Source: Lota lota (taxonomy: Eukaryota; Chordata; Actinopteri; Gadiformes; Lotidae). Taken from it: a stretch of DNA of 64,000 nucleotides. A model generated the notes under the pieces. The model was not told the origin of the DNA, did no database searches, and saw only the letters and a program-made list of their open reading frames with translations. Numbering within the stretch: position 1 is the first letter of the stretch; every line of letters begins with the position of its first letter. Of the stretch, positions 1 to 16,372 are shown one piece after another. The stretch spans positions 262,001 to 326,000 of the forward strand of contig JACYXH010000007.1 of NCBI GenBank assembly GCA_026745465.1. The letters are read 5' to 3'. A program made the translations under genes and the position numbers.

Positions 1-253
1 AAAATCAATAAACGACATGCCTTTTTGAATGATATCTTATTATGTATATTGACATTGAGAAAACCAAATATCGTCATAGACGAACGGTCATCTTCATGGT
101 GGTCATACTGGCGGTGTAGTCTTTCCAGAGCGCAACCATTAGCCTAGCGTGAACGAGATGGCGGATCACAAAGACACTCGGTGTATCGTAACGCGCTTCC
201 TCTCTTACCTGTATGAATACTACAATGAATATTATTAATGTTGACCTTTTCAG
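1..253 (+). other. ppp1r12a intron, partial
   Basis: Intronic sequence ending in a TTGACCTTTTCAG acceptor at 241-253. I see no other feature in it. Confidence 0.8.
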
Positions 254-7239
<6,986 letters not shown>

Positions 7240-7835
7240 ACCAACCCCCGCCAGTCCTCTGCGCCCCCCCCCCCCCCCCCCCCCCACGCACCTCCCGCTT
7301 TGCCCATCACAACGGCCCACCCATCCCTTACACCTCCATGGGCAGTGGCTAATGGATTGCACATATTAAATATTAATTGCAACAGACATCAGAAATGAGA
7401 AATCCTTTTCTTACCCACACCCTTTCTTTACCTCCTTTTGTCCCTCCATCCCTTCATCCCTCATCCATACCTCCACCCACCCATCTATCATCCAGATAGA
7501 ACCACTGAGTTTACAGAGGACCGTGCAGGGGTGGAGCAGGGGCAGCATGTGACGTAGAAACACACAAAGAGGGTGGGGCCGCCTGAGAGTTGTTATTTAA
7601 CCAATAAGCCTTAGTTGTACATAAGGAAAAAAATGTAAGAAAAAACACTTGTATCCATCTTTCTTTTGACTTTCCATCTCCCTCACTCCCTCCCTCCCTC
7701 AGCCGCCACTGAAGACTTGTTTTACCTTCCCCATCGTATCTGTTTGGGTGAGAAATTGTCCCCCCCCCCGCCCCCCCACCCAAACCCATTTTCTTTAGAT
7801 TTTCTTGTTGAAAGTGTGTTATGAATCCCCCCCCC

Positions 7836-7969
<134 letters not shown>

Positions 7970-9045
7970 GTGTTAGTCTTGTCTCCCCCTTTACATGCAC
8001 CATCCAGATGTGTGCACATGTGCCCACCCCCCCCCCCCATCGTTCCCCCCTTCCAAACGTTTTGTCTTTTTTTTCTTCCCGATGGGAGACAAAAAGAGAG
8101 AGAGATAAAGACGAATCTTGCTTTCTTAAACAAGATAGAGTTTAAGCTTTCACTTTGTGCAATATGCATTTTTTTTATTTCTTCTTTTTAAATGCTTTAA
8201 TGACGAGTCCATCGCCAGCAGGATATTTCTTTCACTCTTCTGCTGCGTGCACAGCCCCATTAGCCCCCCCCCCCCCCCCCTTATTTTTTATTTTTTGTAG
8301 TGTAGTCAGTTTATACTCCGTATGTCTCATGTTTTGAGCAGGTACTGTGTGACGCTGTTTGTACCTGTAATGTATCGTTTGAATCAGCACATGGCATGCA
8401 CTCGTCTGTTACTATTAAACGTATACCAATCCCAGAGGACAAAAAAAGGTGTGGTTTTAAATTTTTAGTTTTTGGTTTTCGTCTGAAGACATTGGATGAC
8501 GGCGCGGCCACTCTGTTACAGGGGATGGCCCCCAGGGGTCTTTCTCTTCCTTTACTCAGTTTAAATAGAAAGTGTTTTAAGAAATAATAATATAATTGCT
8601 TCACAACATTTCACACATTGTATCCTTGGAAGAGTGCTGTTCAGTTTTTTTTTTTAAGCTGTAGTATAGCGAAGGTGTTGTCACTAAAAGAAACTAAAAT
8701 ATCTTGGCTATGGCTAACCCAGTCCTTTTTAACAACAATGTCTACATGCACTGTCGATACTGTAATACCTTGCCGCCATCAAATCGCCCGTGCTTCTGAA
8801 AACACATTTTATGCATTTCAGTGGCCTTTTTAAGATTTTTTTTTTAAGATTCTTTTTACGACTTTTTAGCAAAGAAATGTCCGGCAGAATGTTCACTATC
8901 TATCCCTTGGTTTGGATTTTATTTGTTGAGCTTTTTTCCCCTGATGTTTTGCTTTTCCCTTCCCCTCGCCATCTTGTAAAATAAGTGTGTAGCTTCATAC
9001 ATGCAAGCTGTGCTGTGACAACAACCACTGAAGAGTTCATTAAAA

Positions 9046-9051
9046 AATAAA
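9046..9051 (+). terminator. poly(A) signal of ppp1r12a
   Basis: AATAAA followed within 20 bp by ACTTGTACATTG and then a GT-rich stretch (GGTTGTTTTTTGT). This is a typical cleavage site 1.8 kb after the stop codon. Confidence 0.75.
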
Positions 9052-9107
9052 CTTGTACATTGTAAAGTTCCAATGGTTGTTTTTTGTAATTGTAGAACTG
9101 TAATTGT

Positions 9108-9246
9108 GTTAAAGGGCCGCTATTATACCACCAGGTGTGACACTCCCACTTGTGATGTCACTAAGGCACAGGAAAAGGCAGCTTTTCAAACGGCTTGTAA
9201 TGGCTGATCCCACTCACACCTGGTGGTGTAATAGGGGCCCTTTAAC
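9108..9246. mobile_element. short MITE with about 33-bp terminal inverted repeats
   Basis: Left end GTTAAAGGGCCGCTATTATA... and right end ...AATAGGGGCCCTTTAAC are inverted copies with about two mismatches. Both contain the word CACCAGGTGTGA or its complement. The total length is 139 bp and there is no coding capacity. A partial second copy lies at 33101-33330. Confidence 0.75.
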
Positions 9247-9701
9247 TTCTGGAGCCGTTATCATTTTTTTCCTCACAAAGAGGCTGCCGTCTTTACAAGC
9301 ACCATGGAAAGTTATTTCACCTTTGACCTTTTACTGCCAACTTTCGCCAACAGACAGCGCTTGGAATCACTCACTTCAGTTCATATGATAAAGAGGAAAT
9401 CATCGTCACGGTCATCGGGATCAACCGGTTCAACGACGCGATGTTTTTGCGTGGCTTTATATTCATGTTATCAACAATCCCAGCTAAAAAAGAACCCAGG
9501 GGATTCTTTGTAGTGAGTCATTCAAAGGTACTTGGACCACAAAGGATGTGTTGTTTTTTCATTAACACACACCGCCTCAGGTTGTCATCCACTCACCCCC
9601 CCCCCCCCCCCCCCCCCCCATTTGATGCATGCTTTTATCAAAAGCGTTTTACAATACAGTGGGTGTATACATTCTTGGCATGGGAGAGGAGGAGAGAGAG
9701 A
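9247..9701. other. spacer before the C1q array
   Basis: No gene seen. It holds a poly-C tract (9595-9619) and a sequence resembling the 3' end of the tRNA-type SINEs found later in the window (GCTTTTATCAAAAGCG, 9631-9646). Confidence 0.6.
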
Positions 9702-10140
9702 CAATGAGAGTGATGGTGAGCAAGGGAAAGGGAAAGAGGGGTGAGAGTGAGGGATACAGTAGGAGGGGAAGAGGGAGAGACACTCGCGATTCCCAAGGCC
9801 CTGGCTCTGCTTTATCTTAATGTTTAACTCGACTCATTTCTGACATCCCGTCCAAGACGCTGGAGCACTTTCTCCACACTAGGAATGGAAGCAGAGATAA
9901 CGTTGCGTTGCAACATTTCGGCTAGTCACACGGAATGACCACATGGATATGAGATATATATATATGATATAGTTTTAGATATGATATAAATAGTAGATAG
10001 ATATGATAACTATATATATATAGTTATCGGCTTTTCTACCTTGAAAAACACATCGGACTCTCAGCCGGACACATACACACTCAGGACAGACACGCAGCAA
10101 ACACACACCGCACAACCTCCATCACCTCAGTATGGTACTT

Positions 10141-10223
<83 letters not shown>

Positions 10224-10495
10224 TTGCAAATCCAAATTTGAAGATGCAACATATTTGTTGGACTAGGTATTGTAAAGAATGTGATAAACTGTGACTACAA
10301 TTGTCAAAGCAGTAGCCTCTGTAGAAAAAAGGACAAAATGCACCATAGATATTGCTGTAAAGAACACTCTGCCCATGGCAAACAAATGCACAATACCTTT
10401 AGCACACGTCAAACGTTTAAACAGAGCCAGCATTGCATTGTGCTCGGTCCGTATCGCAACCAACAGCACATTCATCAGCCCAATTAATGTATCGA
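9702..10495 (+). other. unit 1 upstream block
   Basis: Non-coding sequence repeated upstream of every gene in the array. It includes a perfect 24-bp palindrome, GATAAC-(TA)6-GTTATC, at 10005-10028. It also includes the (CA)n tract at 10143-10222, which is the longest of the six: about 40 repeats against 8-30 elsewhere. Confidence 0.8.
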
Positions 10496-10501
10496 TATAA
10501 A
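10496..10501 (+). promoter_or_regulatory. TATA box, C1q unit 1
   Basis: TATAAA within ATCGATATAAATGAC, identical in all six units and always 73 bp before the first hairpin arm. It would place the start site near 10526, making the hairpins and minisatellite part of the 5' leader. Inferred; no transcript evidence. Confidence 0.5.
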
Positions 10502-10568
10502 TGACAACAGAAGAGTGTAGCGTCAGGAAACCACCTGTGGGAGTGTGTGTGGGTGATGGCTGGTTGAA

Positions 10569-10656
10569 GCAGCCTCACCTGGCCCGAGTCAGACTGATTG
10601 GACTCTGGGTGAGGCTGCACACCTGTTGCACATTGAGTAATCAGTGTGCAACAGGT
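10569..10656 (+). promoter_or_regulatory. double hairpin, C1q unit 1
   Basis: The first hairpin pairs GCAGCCTCACC (10569-10579) with GGTGAGGCTGC (10608-10618), with an inner GAGTC/GACTC helix. The second pairs ACCTGTTGCACATTGA with TCAGTGTGCAACAGGT around a GTAA loop (10621-10656), 15 of 16 bp complementary. The block is kept in all six units and could act as a structured 5' leader or a protein-binding palindrome. Confidence 0.65.
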
Positions 10657-10760
10657 AAAACCAGCCGTCTTACGAGCTGCACTAGGGCTGGAAGACCAGA
10701 CTAGAACGAGTGAGGACCAAATCGAGAGCCACCTGAAGGCAAACGAAACCACAAGACCAA

Positions 10761-10990
10761 ACCAAGGAGCACCTCAAGACCAGACCAAGGAGCACCTCAA
10801 GACCAGACCAAGGAGCACCTCAAGACCAGACCAAGGAGCACCTCAAGACCAGACCAAGGAGCACCTCAAGACCAGACCAAGGAGCACCTCAAGACCAGAC
10901 CAAGGAGCACCTCAACACTAGACCAAGGAGCACCTCAACACCAGACCAAGGAGCACCTCAACACCAGACCAAGGCGCACCTCAAGACCAA
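10761..10990 (+). repeat. 23-bp minisatellite, unit 1, 10 copies
   Basis: Copies begin with ACCAAGGAGCACCTC at 10761, 10784 and so on to 10968, exactly 23 bp apart. The last copies change CAAG to CAAC and GGAG to GGCG. The array ends 21 bp before the ATG, so it sits in the presumed 5' leader. The 23-mer has no stop codon in any forward frame, which creates a spurious open frame across it. Confidence 0.95.
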
Positions 10991-11011
10991 ACGGAAGTCC
11001 TGAAGAGAACC

Positions 11012-11725
11012 ATGGGGCGCACGCTCTTCCTCTTGGTGGCCTTCATCGTCTCCAGCGGCCAGTGCGACGATAACAACACCTCCTGGGGCAGCAGCGCCGG
11101 GTCGGACCTGGTCGCCGAGCTGGCCCCCTTGTGGGAGGCTCCGGTGGTGGCGGCGACGAGCACGAACGGCCGCCTGCTGGAGATCGTCCGCTTCCTGGTG
11201 ACGGAGATGACGGCGCTCGGGACCAGGCTAGGGGTCTACGGCGCCCAGACGCTGGCGCTGCGGAAGCTGCACGAGGAGCAGGCCCAGCGGATCGAGTCTC
11301 TGGAGGAGAGCAGGGCGGCCCGGGTGGCGTTCACCGCGGCGCTGGGCCACCCCGCCGGCCCCTTCCGGCGGGACACGGCGGTCAAGTACGATCAGGTCCT
11401 CTCCAACGTGGGCGGGGGCTACGACCAGGCCACGGGCACCTTCACCGCCGTGGTGCCCGGCACGTACTTCTTCAGCTACACCATGTACAACAACAACGTG
11501 GGCAAGCCCAACTCGGTGCTGTCGCTGATGAAGAACGGCGACAGGCTGGTGTCCACCTGGGACACGGCGGCGGAGGGCGACGTCCACGACAGCGCCACCA
11601 ACGCCGCCGTGGTCGAGCTGGTGGCCGGGGACGCCGTCTACGTCAATATGGACGCCCGCCGCGTGCTTTACGACGACGCCCACAACTACAACACCTTCAG
11701 CGGCTTCCTGCTCTTCCCTCTGTAA
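11012..11725 (+). CDS. secreted C1q-domain protein, array copy 1
   Basis: Intronless 237-codon gene with an ideal start context (ACCATGG). Residues 1-18 are a signal peptide (MGRTLFLLVAFIVSSGQC). Residues 21-24 (NNTS) hold overlapping N-glycosylation sequons. Residues about 54-103 are heptad-like (LLEIVRFLVTEM, LRKLHEEQAQRIESLEES), probably a trimerising coiled coil, with no collagen Gly-X-Y repeats. Residues about 104-237 are a C1q domain that fits the family signature: Y126, N132, Y137, F144, then GTYFFSY at 150-156. It ends GFLLFPL. The protein should be a secreted trimer like the teleost C1q-like or cerebellin-type proteins, whose roles include ligand binding and innate immunity; the ligand is unknown. 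Copy 1 has V46 and is the only copy with G70. It is much richer in GC than its flanks. Confidence 0.93.
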   Translation: MGRTLFLLVAFIVSSGQCDDNNTSWGSSAGSDLVAELAPLWEAPVVAATSTNGRLLEIVRFLVTEMTALGTRLGVYGAQTLALRKLHEEQAQRIESLEESRAARVAFTAALGHPAGPFRRDTAVKYDQVLSNVGGGYDQATGTFTAVVPGTYFFSYTMYNNNVGKPNSVLSLMKNGDRLVSTWDTAAEGDVHDSATNAAVVELVAGDAVYVNMDARRVLYDDAHNYNTFSGFLLFPL

Positions 11726-11863
11726 AAAGCCCCGTCGGCCATTTTGTTTTTGGTTGATTTGCCGGTGTGATGGTGGCTGGTTGAAAGGAGGGGGTTTGGT
11801 GCTTTGTGTTGACCAAAATATATATTTTGGATCTGTATGACCGTATTGAACAGCTTGAACACA

Positions 11864-11869
11864 AATAAA
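11864..11869 (+). terminator. poly(A) signal, C1q unit 1
   Basis: AATAAA 139 bp after the stop, followed by a GTGTGAGTTTTTT downstream element. Present at the same offset in every unit. Confidence 0.85.
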
Positions 11870-12728
11870 ATAATGTGATATTAACACGGTGTGAGTTTTT
11901 TGAAGGTAGAGGGGGGGGGGGGGGGGGATGTTTGTCAACTGGAGAGGTGGTGTGCGGTTTTGAATTAAATGCCTCTCCTCTTAGGAGTGATAGGGGTTTT
12001 GTCAATGAGTGATGGTGAGCAAGGGAAAGAGGGGTGAGGGATACAGTAGGAGGGGAAGAGGGAGAGACACTCGCGATTCCCAAGGCCCTGGGTCTGCTTT
12101 ATCTTAATGTTTAACTCGACTCATTTCTGACATCCCGTCCAAGACGCTGGAGCACTTTCTCCACACTAGGAATGGAAGCAGAGATAACGTTGCGTTGCAA
12201 CATTTCGGCTAGTCACACGGAATGACCACATGGATATGATATATATATATATATGATATAGTTTTAGATATGATATAAATAGTAGATAGATATGATAACT
12301 ATATATATATAGTTATCGGCTTTTCTACCTTGAAAAACACATCGGACTCTCAGCCGGACACATACACACTCAGGACAGACACGCAGCAAACACACACCGC
12401 ACAACCTCCATCACCTCAGTATGGTACTTTATACACACACACACACACACACACATTTGCAAATCCAAATTTGAAGATGCAACATATTTGTTGGACTAGG
12501 GATTGTAAAGAATGTGATAAACTGTGACTACAATTGTCAAAGCAGTAGCCTCTGTAGAAAAAAGAACAAAACGCATCATAGATATTGCTGTAAAGAACAC
12601 TCTGCCCATGGCAAACAAATGCACAATACCTTTAGCACACGTCAAACGTTTAAACAGAGCCAGCATTGCATTGTGCTCGGTCCGTATCGCAACCAACAGC
12701 ACATTCATCAGCCCAATTAATGTATCGA
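11870..12728 (+). other. unit 1-2 spacer and unit 2 upstream block
   Basis: Poly-G (11911-11927), the inverted word CCTCTCCTCTTAGGAG near 11972, the unit border at 12003, the AT palindrome at about 12294-12318 and a short (CA)n tract (12433-12455). Its promoter-proximal variant (GGGATTGTAAAG, AACGCATCAT) is shared only with unit 5. Confidence 0.8.
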
Positions 12729-12734
12729 TATAAA
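12729..12734 (+). promoter_or_regulatory. TATA box, C1q unit 2
   Basis: TATAAA in the same conserved context as unit 1. Confidence 0.5.
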
Positions 12735-12801
12735 TGACAACAGAAGAGTGTAGCGTCAGGAAACCACCTGTGGGAGTGTGTGTGGGTGATGGCTGGTTGA
12801 A

Positions 12802-12889
12802 GCAGCCTCACCTGGCCCGAGTCAGACTGATTGGACTCTGGGTGAGGCTGCACACCTGTTGCACATTGAGTAATCAGTGTGCAACAGGT
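12802..12889 (+). promoter_or_regulatory. double hairpin, C1q unit 2
   Basis: Both stems are unchanged from unit 1, including the GTAA-loop hairpin at 12854-12889. Confidence 0.65.
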
Positions 12890-12993
12890 AAAACCAGCCA
12901 TCTTACGAGCTGCACTAGGGCTGGAAGACCAGACTAGAACGAGTGAGGACCAAATCGAGAGCCACCTGAAGGCAAACGAAACCACAAGGTCAG

Positions 12994-13131
12994 ACCAAGG
13001 AGCACCTCAACACCAGACCAAGGAGCACCTCAACACCAGACCAAGGAGCACCTCAACACCAGACCAAGGAGCACCTCAACACCAGACCAAGGAGCACCTC
13101 AACACCAGACCAAGGAGCACCTCAAGACCAA
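12994..13131 (+). repeat. 23-bp minisatellite, unit 2, 6 copies
   Basis: Shortest version in the array. Nearly all copies are of the CAAC type. Confidence 0.95.
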
Positions 13132-13152
13132 ACGGAAGTCCTGAAGAGAACC

Positions 13153-13866
13153 ATGGGGCGCACGCTCTTCCTCTTGGTGGCCTTCATCGTCTCCAGCGGC
13201 CAGTGCGACGATAACAACACCTCCTGGGGCAGCAGCGCCGGGTCGGACCTGGTCGCCGAGCTGGCCCCCTTGTGGGAGGCTCCGGTGGCGGCGGCGACGA
13301 GCACGAACGGCCGCCTGCTGGAGATCGTCCGCTTCCTGGTGACGGAGATGACGGCGCTCCACACCAGGCTAGGGGTCTACGGCGCCCAGACGCTGGCGCT
13401 GCGGAAGCTGCACGAGGAGCAGGCCCAGCGGATCGAGTCTCTGGAGGAGAGCAGGGCGGCCCGGGTGGCGTTCACCGCGGCGCTGGGCCACCCCGCCGGC
13501 CCCTTCCGGCGGGACACGGCGGTCAAGTACGATCAGGTCCTCTCCAACGTGGGCGGGGGCTACGACCAGGCCACGGGCACCTTCACCGCCGTGGTGCCCG
13601 GCACGTACTTCTTCAGCTACACCATGTACAACAACAACGTGGGAAAGCCCAACTCGGTGCTGTCGCTGATGAAGAACGGCGACAGGCTGGTGTCCACCTG
13701 GGACACGGCGGCGGAGGGCGACGTCCACGACAGCGCCACCAACGCCGCCGTGGTCGAGCTGGTGGCCGGGGACGCCGTCTACGTCAATATGGACGCCCGC
13801 CGCGTGCTTTATGACGACGCCCACAACTACAACACCTTCAGCGGCTTCCTGCTCTTCCCTCTGTAA
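13153..13866 (+). CDS. secreted C1q-domain protein, array copy 2
   Basis: Full-length 237-codon copy with the same start context, signal peptide, coiled coil and C1q signature as copy 1. It differs from copy 1 by A46 and H70. It also carries a few silent changes, for example GGA for GGC in the GKPNS segment and TAT for TAC at Y220. No disabling change. The start is fixed by the leader and the ACCATGG context shared with the other copies. Confidence 0.92.
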   Translation: MGRTLFLLVAFIVSSGQCDDNNTSWGSSAGSDLVAELAPLWEAPVAAATSTNGRLLEIVRFLVTEMTALHTRLGVYGAQTLALRKLHEEQAQRIESLEESRAARVAFTAALGHPAGPFRRDTAVKYDQVLSNVGGGYDQATGTFTAVVPGTYFFSYTMYNNNVGKPNSVLSLMKNGDRLVSTWDTAAEGDVHDSATNAAVVELVAGDAVYVNMDARRVLYDDAHNYNTFSGFLLFPL

Positions 13867-14004
13867 AAAGCCCCGTCGGCCATTTTGTTTTTGGTTGATT
13901 TGCCGGTGTGATGGTGGCTGGTTGAAAGGAGGGGGTTTGGTGCTTTGTGTTGACCAAAATATATATTTTGGATCTGTATGACCGTATTGAACAGCTTGAA
14001 CACA

Positions 14005-14010
14005 AATAAA
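14005..14010 (+). terminator. poly(A) signal, C1q unit 2
   Basis: AATAAA at the array-standard offset, 852 bp from the ATG. Confidence 0.85.
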
Positions 14011-14553
14011 ATAATGTGATATTAACACGGTGTGAGTTTTTTGAAGGTGGGGGGGGGGGGGGGGGGGGATGTTTGTCAACTGGAGAGGTGGTGTGCGGTT
14101 TTGAATTAAATGCCTCTCCTCTTAGGAGTGATAGGGGTTTTGTCAATGAGTGATGGTGAGCAAGGGAAAGAGGGGTGAGGGATACAGTAGGAGGGGAAGA
14201 GGGAGAGACACTGGCGATTCCCAAGGCCCTGGGTCTGCTTTATCTTAATGTTTAACTCGACTCATTTCTGACATCCCGTCCAAGACGCTGGAGCACTTTC
14301 TCCACACTAGGAATGGAAGCAGAGATAACGTTGCGATGCAACATTTCGGCTAGTCACACGGAACGACCACATGTATATGATATAGATATGATATAGATAG
14401 TAGATATGATAACTATATATATATAGTTATCGGCTTTTCTACCTTGAAAAACATATCGGACTCTCAGCCGGACACACACACTCAGGACAGACACGCAGCA
14501 AACACACACCGCACAACCTCAGTCACCTCAGTATGGTACTTTATACACACACA

Positions 14554-14604
<51 letters not shown>

Positions 14605-15021
14605 CAGGGTTCCCTTCAACAAAAACACCACCCATGCCAGTCTCACACCCAAGAACTGGCCGCAAAAGGGTATTCACCCTTAAAGTGGACGCTTTGAAAC
14701 ATTTCAACTCATTTAGCGGACGACTTTGGCAGCATGCACTCCATGCTGCATCGACTTCCAAATTTGAAGATGCAACATATTTGTTGGACTAGGTATTGTA
14801 AATAATGTGATAAACTGTGACTACAATTGTCAAAGCAGTAGCCTCTGTAGAAAAAAGGACAAAATGCACCATAGATATTGCTGTTAAGAACACTCTGCCC
14901 ATGGCAAACAAATGCACAATACCTTTAGCACACGTCAAACGTTTAAACAGAGCCAGCATTGCATTGTGCTCGGTCCGTATCGCAACCAACAGCACATTCA
15001 TCAGCCCAATTAATGTATCGA
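14011..15021 (+). other. unit 2-3 spacer and unit 3 upstream block
   Basis: Poly-G (about 14049-14068), border at 14144, AT palindrome near 14410-14431, (CA)n tract (14543-14602, interrupted once by AA), then the unit-3-specific insertion (14603-14758). Confidence 0.8.
14603..14758 (+). other. insertion specific to unit 3
   Basis: Where the other five units read (CA)n followed by TTTGCAAATCC, unit 3 has about 156 bp of unrelated sequence (GCAGGGTTCCCTTCAAC to CTGCATCGACTTCC). It has no clear terminal repeats. It is either an insertion beside the CA tract or an ancestral segment lost from the others. Confidence 0.85.
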
Positions 15022-15027
15022 TATAAA
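15022..15027 (+). promoter_or_regulatory. TATA box, C1q unit 3
   Basis: TATAAA in the conserved context, unaffected by the insertion upstream. Confidence 0.5.
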
Positions 15028-15094
15028 TGACAACAGAAGAGTGTAGCGTCAGGAAACCACCTGTGGGAGTGTGTGTGGGTGATGGCTGGTTGAA

Positions 15095-15182
15095 GCAGCC
15101 TCACCTGGCCCGAGTCAGACTGATTGGACTCTGGGTGAGGCTGCACACCTGTTGCACATTGAGTAATCAGTGTGCAACAGGT
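15095..15182 (+). promoter_or_regulatory. double hairpin, C1q unit 3
   Basis: Both stems intact. The second hairpin lies at 15147-15182. Confidence 0.65.
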
Positions 15183-15286
15183 AAAACCAGCCATCTTACG
15201 AGCTGCACTAGGGCTGGAAGACCAGACTAGAACGAGTGAGGACCAAATCGAGAGCCACCTGAAGGCAAACGAAACCACAAGGTCAG

Positions 15287-15493
15287 ACCAAGGAGCACCT
15301 CAACACCAGACCAAGGAGCACCTCAACACCAGACCAAGGAGCACCTCAACACCAGACCAAGGAGCACCTCAACACCAGACCAAGGAGCACCTCAACACCA
15401 GACCAAGGAGCACCTCAACACCAGACCAAGGAGCACCTCAACACCAGACCAAGGAGCACCTCAACACCAGACCAAGGCGCACCTCAAGACCAA
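15287..15493 (+). repeat. 23-bp minisatellite, unit 3, 9 copies
   Basis: All of the CAAC type except the last, which carries GGCG and CAAG. Confidence 0.95.
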
Positions 15494-15514
15494 ACGGAAG
15501 TCCTGAAGAGAACC

Positions 15515-16228
15515 ATGGGGCGCACGCTCTTCCTCTTGGTGGCTTTCATCGTCTCCAGCGGCCAGTGCGACGATAACAACACCTCCTGGGGCAGCAGCGC
15601 CGGGTCGGACCTGGTCGCCGAGCTGGCCCCCTTGTGGGAGGCTCCGGTGGCGGCGGCGACGAGCACGAACGGCCGCCTGCTGGAGATCGTCCGCTTCCTG
15701 GTGACGGAGATGACGGCGCTCCACACCAGGCTAGGGGTCTACGGCGCCCAGACGCTGGCGCTGCGGAAGCTGCACGAGGAGCAGGCCCAGCGGATCGAGT
15801 CTCTGGAGGAGAGCAGGGCGGCCCGGGTGGCGTTCACCGCGGCGCTGGGCCACCCCGCCGGCCCCTTCCGGCGGGACACGACGGTCAAGTACGATCAGGT
15901 CCTCTCCAACGTGGGCGGGGGCTACGACCAGGCCACGGGCACCTTCACCGCCGTGGTGCCCGGCACGTACTTCTTCAGCTACACCATGTACAACAACAAC
16001 GTGGGCAAGCCCAACTCGGTGCTGTCGCTGATGAAGAACGGCGACAGGCTGGTGTCCACCTGGGACACGGCGGCGGAGGGCGACGTCCACGACGGCGCCA
16101 CCAACGCCGCCGTGGTCGAGCTGGTGGCCAGGGACTCCGTCTACGTCAATATGGACGCCCGCCGTGTGCTTTACGACGACGCCCACAACTACAACACCTT
16201 CAGCGGCTTCCTGCTCTTCCCTCTGTAA
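15515..16228 (+). CDS. secreted C1q-domain protein, array copy 3
   Basis: Full-length copy and the most divergent in the C1q domain: T123, G194, R206 and S208 where copy 1 has A, S, G and A. It has A46 and H70 like copy 2. G206R falls in the VELVAGDAVYV segment, which lies on a domain strand in the family, so it is the change most likely to affect folding or ligand binding. No frameshift or stop. Confidence 0.92.
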   Translation: MGRTLFLLVAFIVSSGQCDDNNTSWGSSAGSDLVAELAPLWEAPVAAATSTNGRLLEIVRFLVTEMTALHTRLGVYGAQTLALRKLHEEQAQRIESLEESRAARVAFTAALGHPAGPFRRDTTVKYDQVLSNVGGGYDQATGTFTAVVPGTYFFSYTMYNNNVGKPNSVLSLMKNGDRLVSTWDTAAEGDVHDGATNAAVVELVARDSVYVNMDARRVLYDDAHNYNTFSGFLLFPL

Positions 16229-16366
16229 AAAGCCCCGTCGGCCATTTTGTTTTTGGTTGATTTGCCGGTGTGATGGTGGCTGGTTGAAAGGAGGGGGTTT
16301 GGTGCTTTGTGTTGACCAAAATATATATTTTGGATCTGTATGACCGTATTGAACAGCTTGAACACA

Positions 16367-16372
16367 AATAAA
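16367..16372 (+). terminator. poly(A) signal, C1q unit 3
   Basis: AATAAA followed by extra A bases (AATAAAAAAATG), a variant shared with unit 5. Confidence 0.85.

Noticed and set aside
10646-10921. Open frame running through the 23-bp minisatellite upstream of C1q genes
   Set aside because: It opens at GTG, not ATG, and remains open only because the 23-mer lacks stops in all three frames. No protein-like features.
10650-10990. Possible intron in the C1q leader starting at CAACAG|GTAAAA
   Set aside because: The GT falls inside the conserved hairpin and no polypyrimidine-AG acceptor is seen before the ATG.
10761-10990. CRISPR-like direct repeats
   Set aside because: The 23-bp units are head-to-tail with no spacers, in a eukaryotic context.
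11131-11757. Second plus-strand frame (about 208 codons, Gly/Arg-rich) inside each C1q gene
   Set aside because: Frame-shifted shadow of the C1q reading; low complexity and no start context.
11228-11938. Long minus-strand open frame (236 codons) over each C1q gene, repeated in all units
   Set aside because: It is the shadow of a GC-rich coding sequence. Its composition (Val, His, Arg-rich) is typical of an antisense frame and it has no domain.
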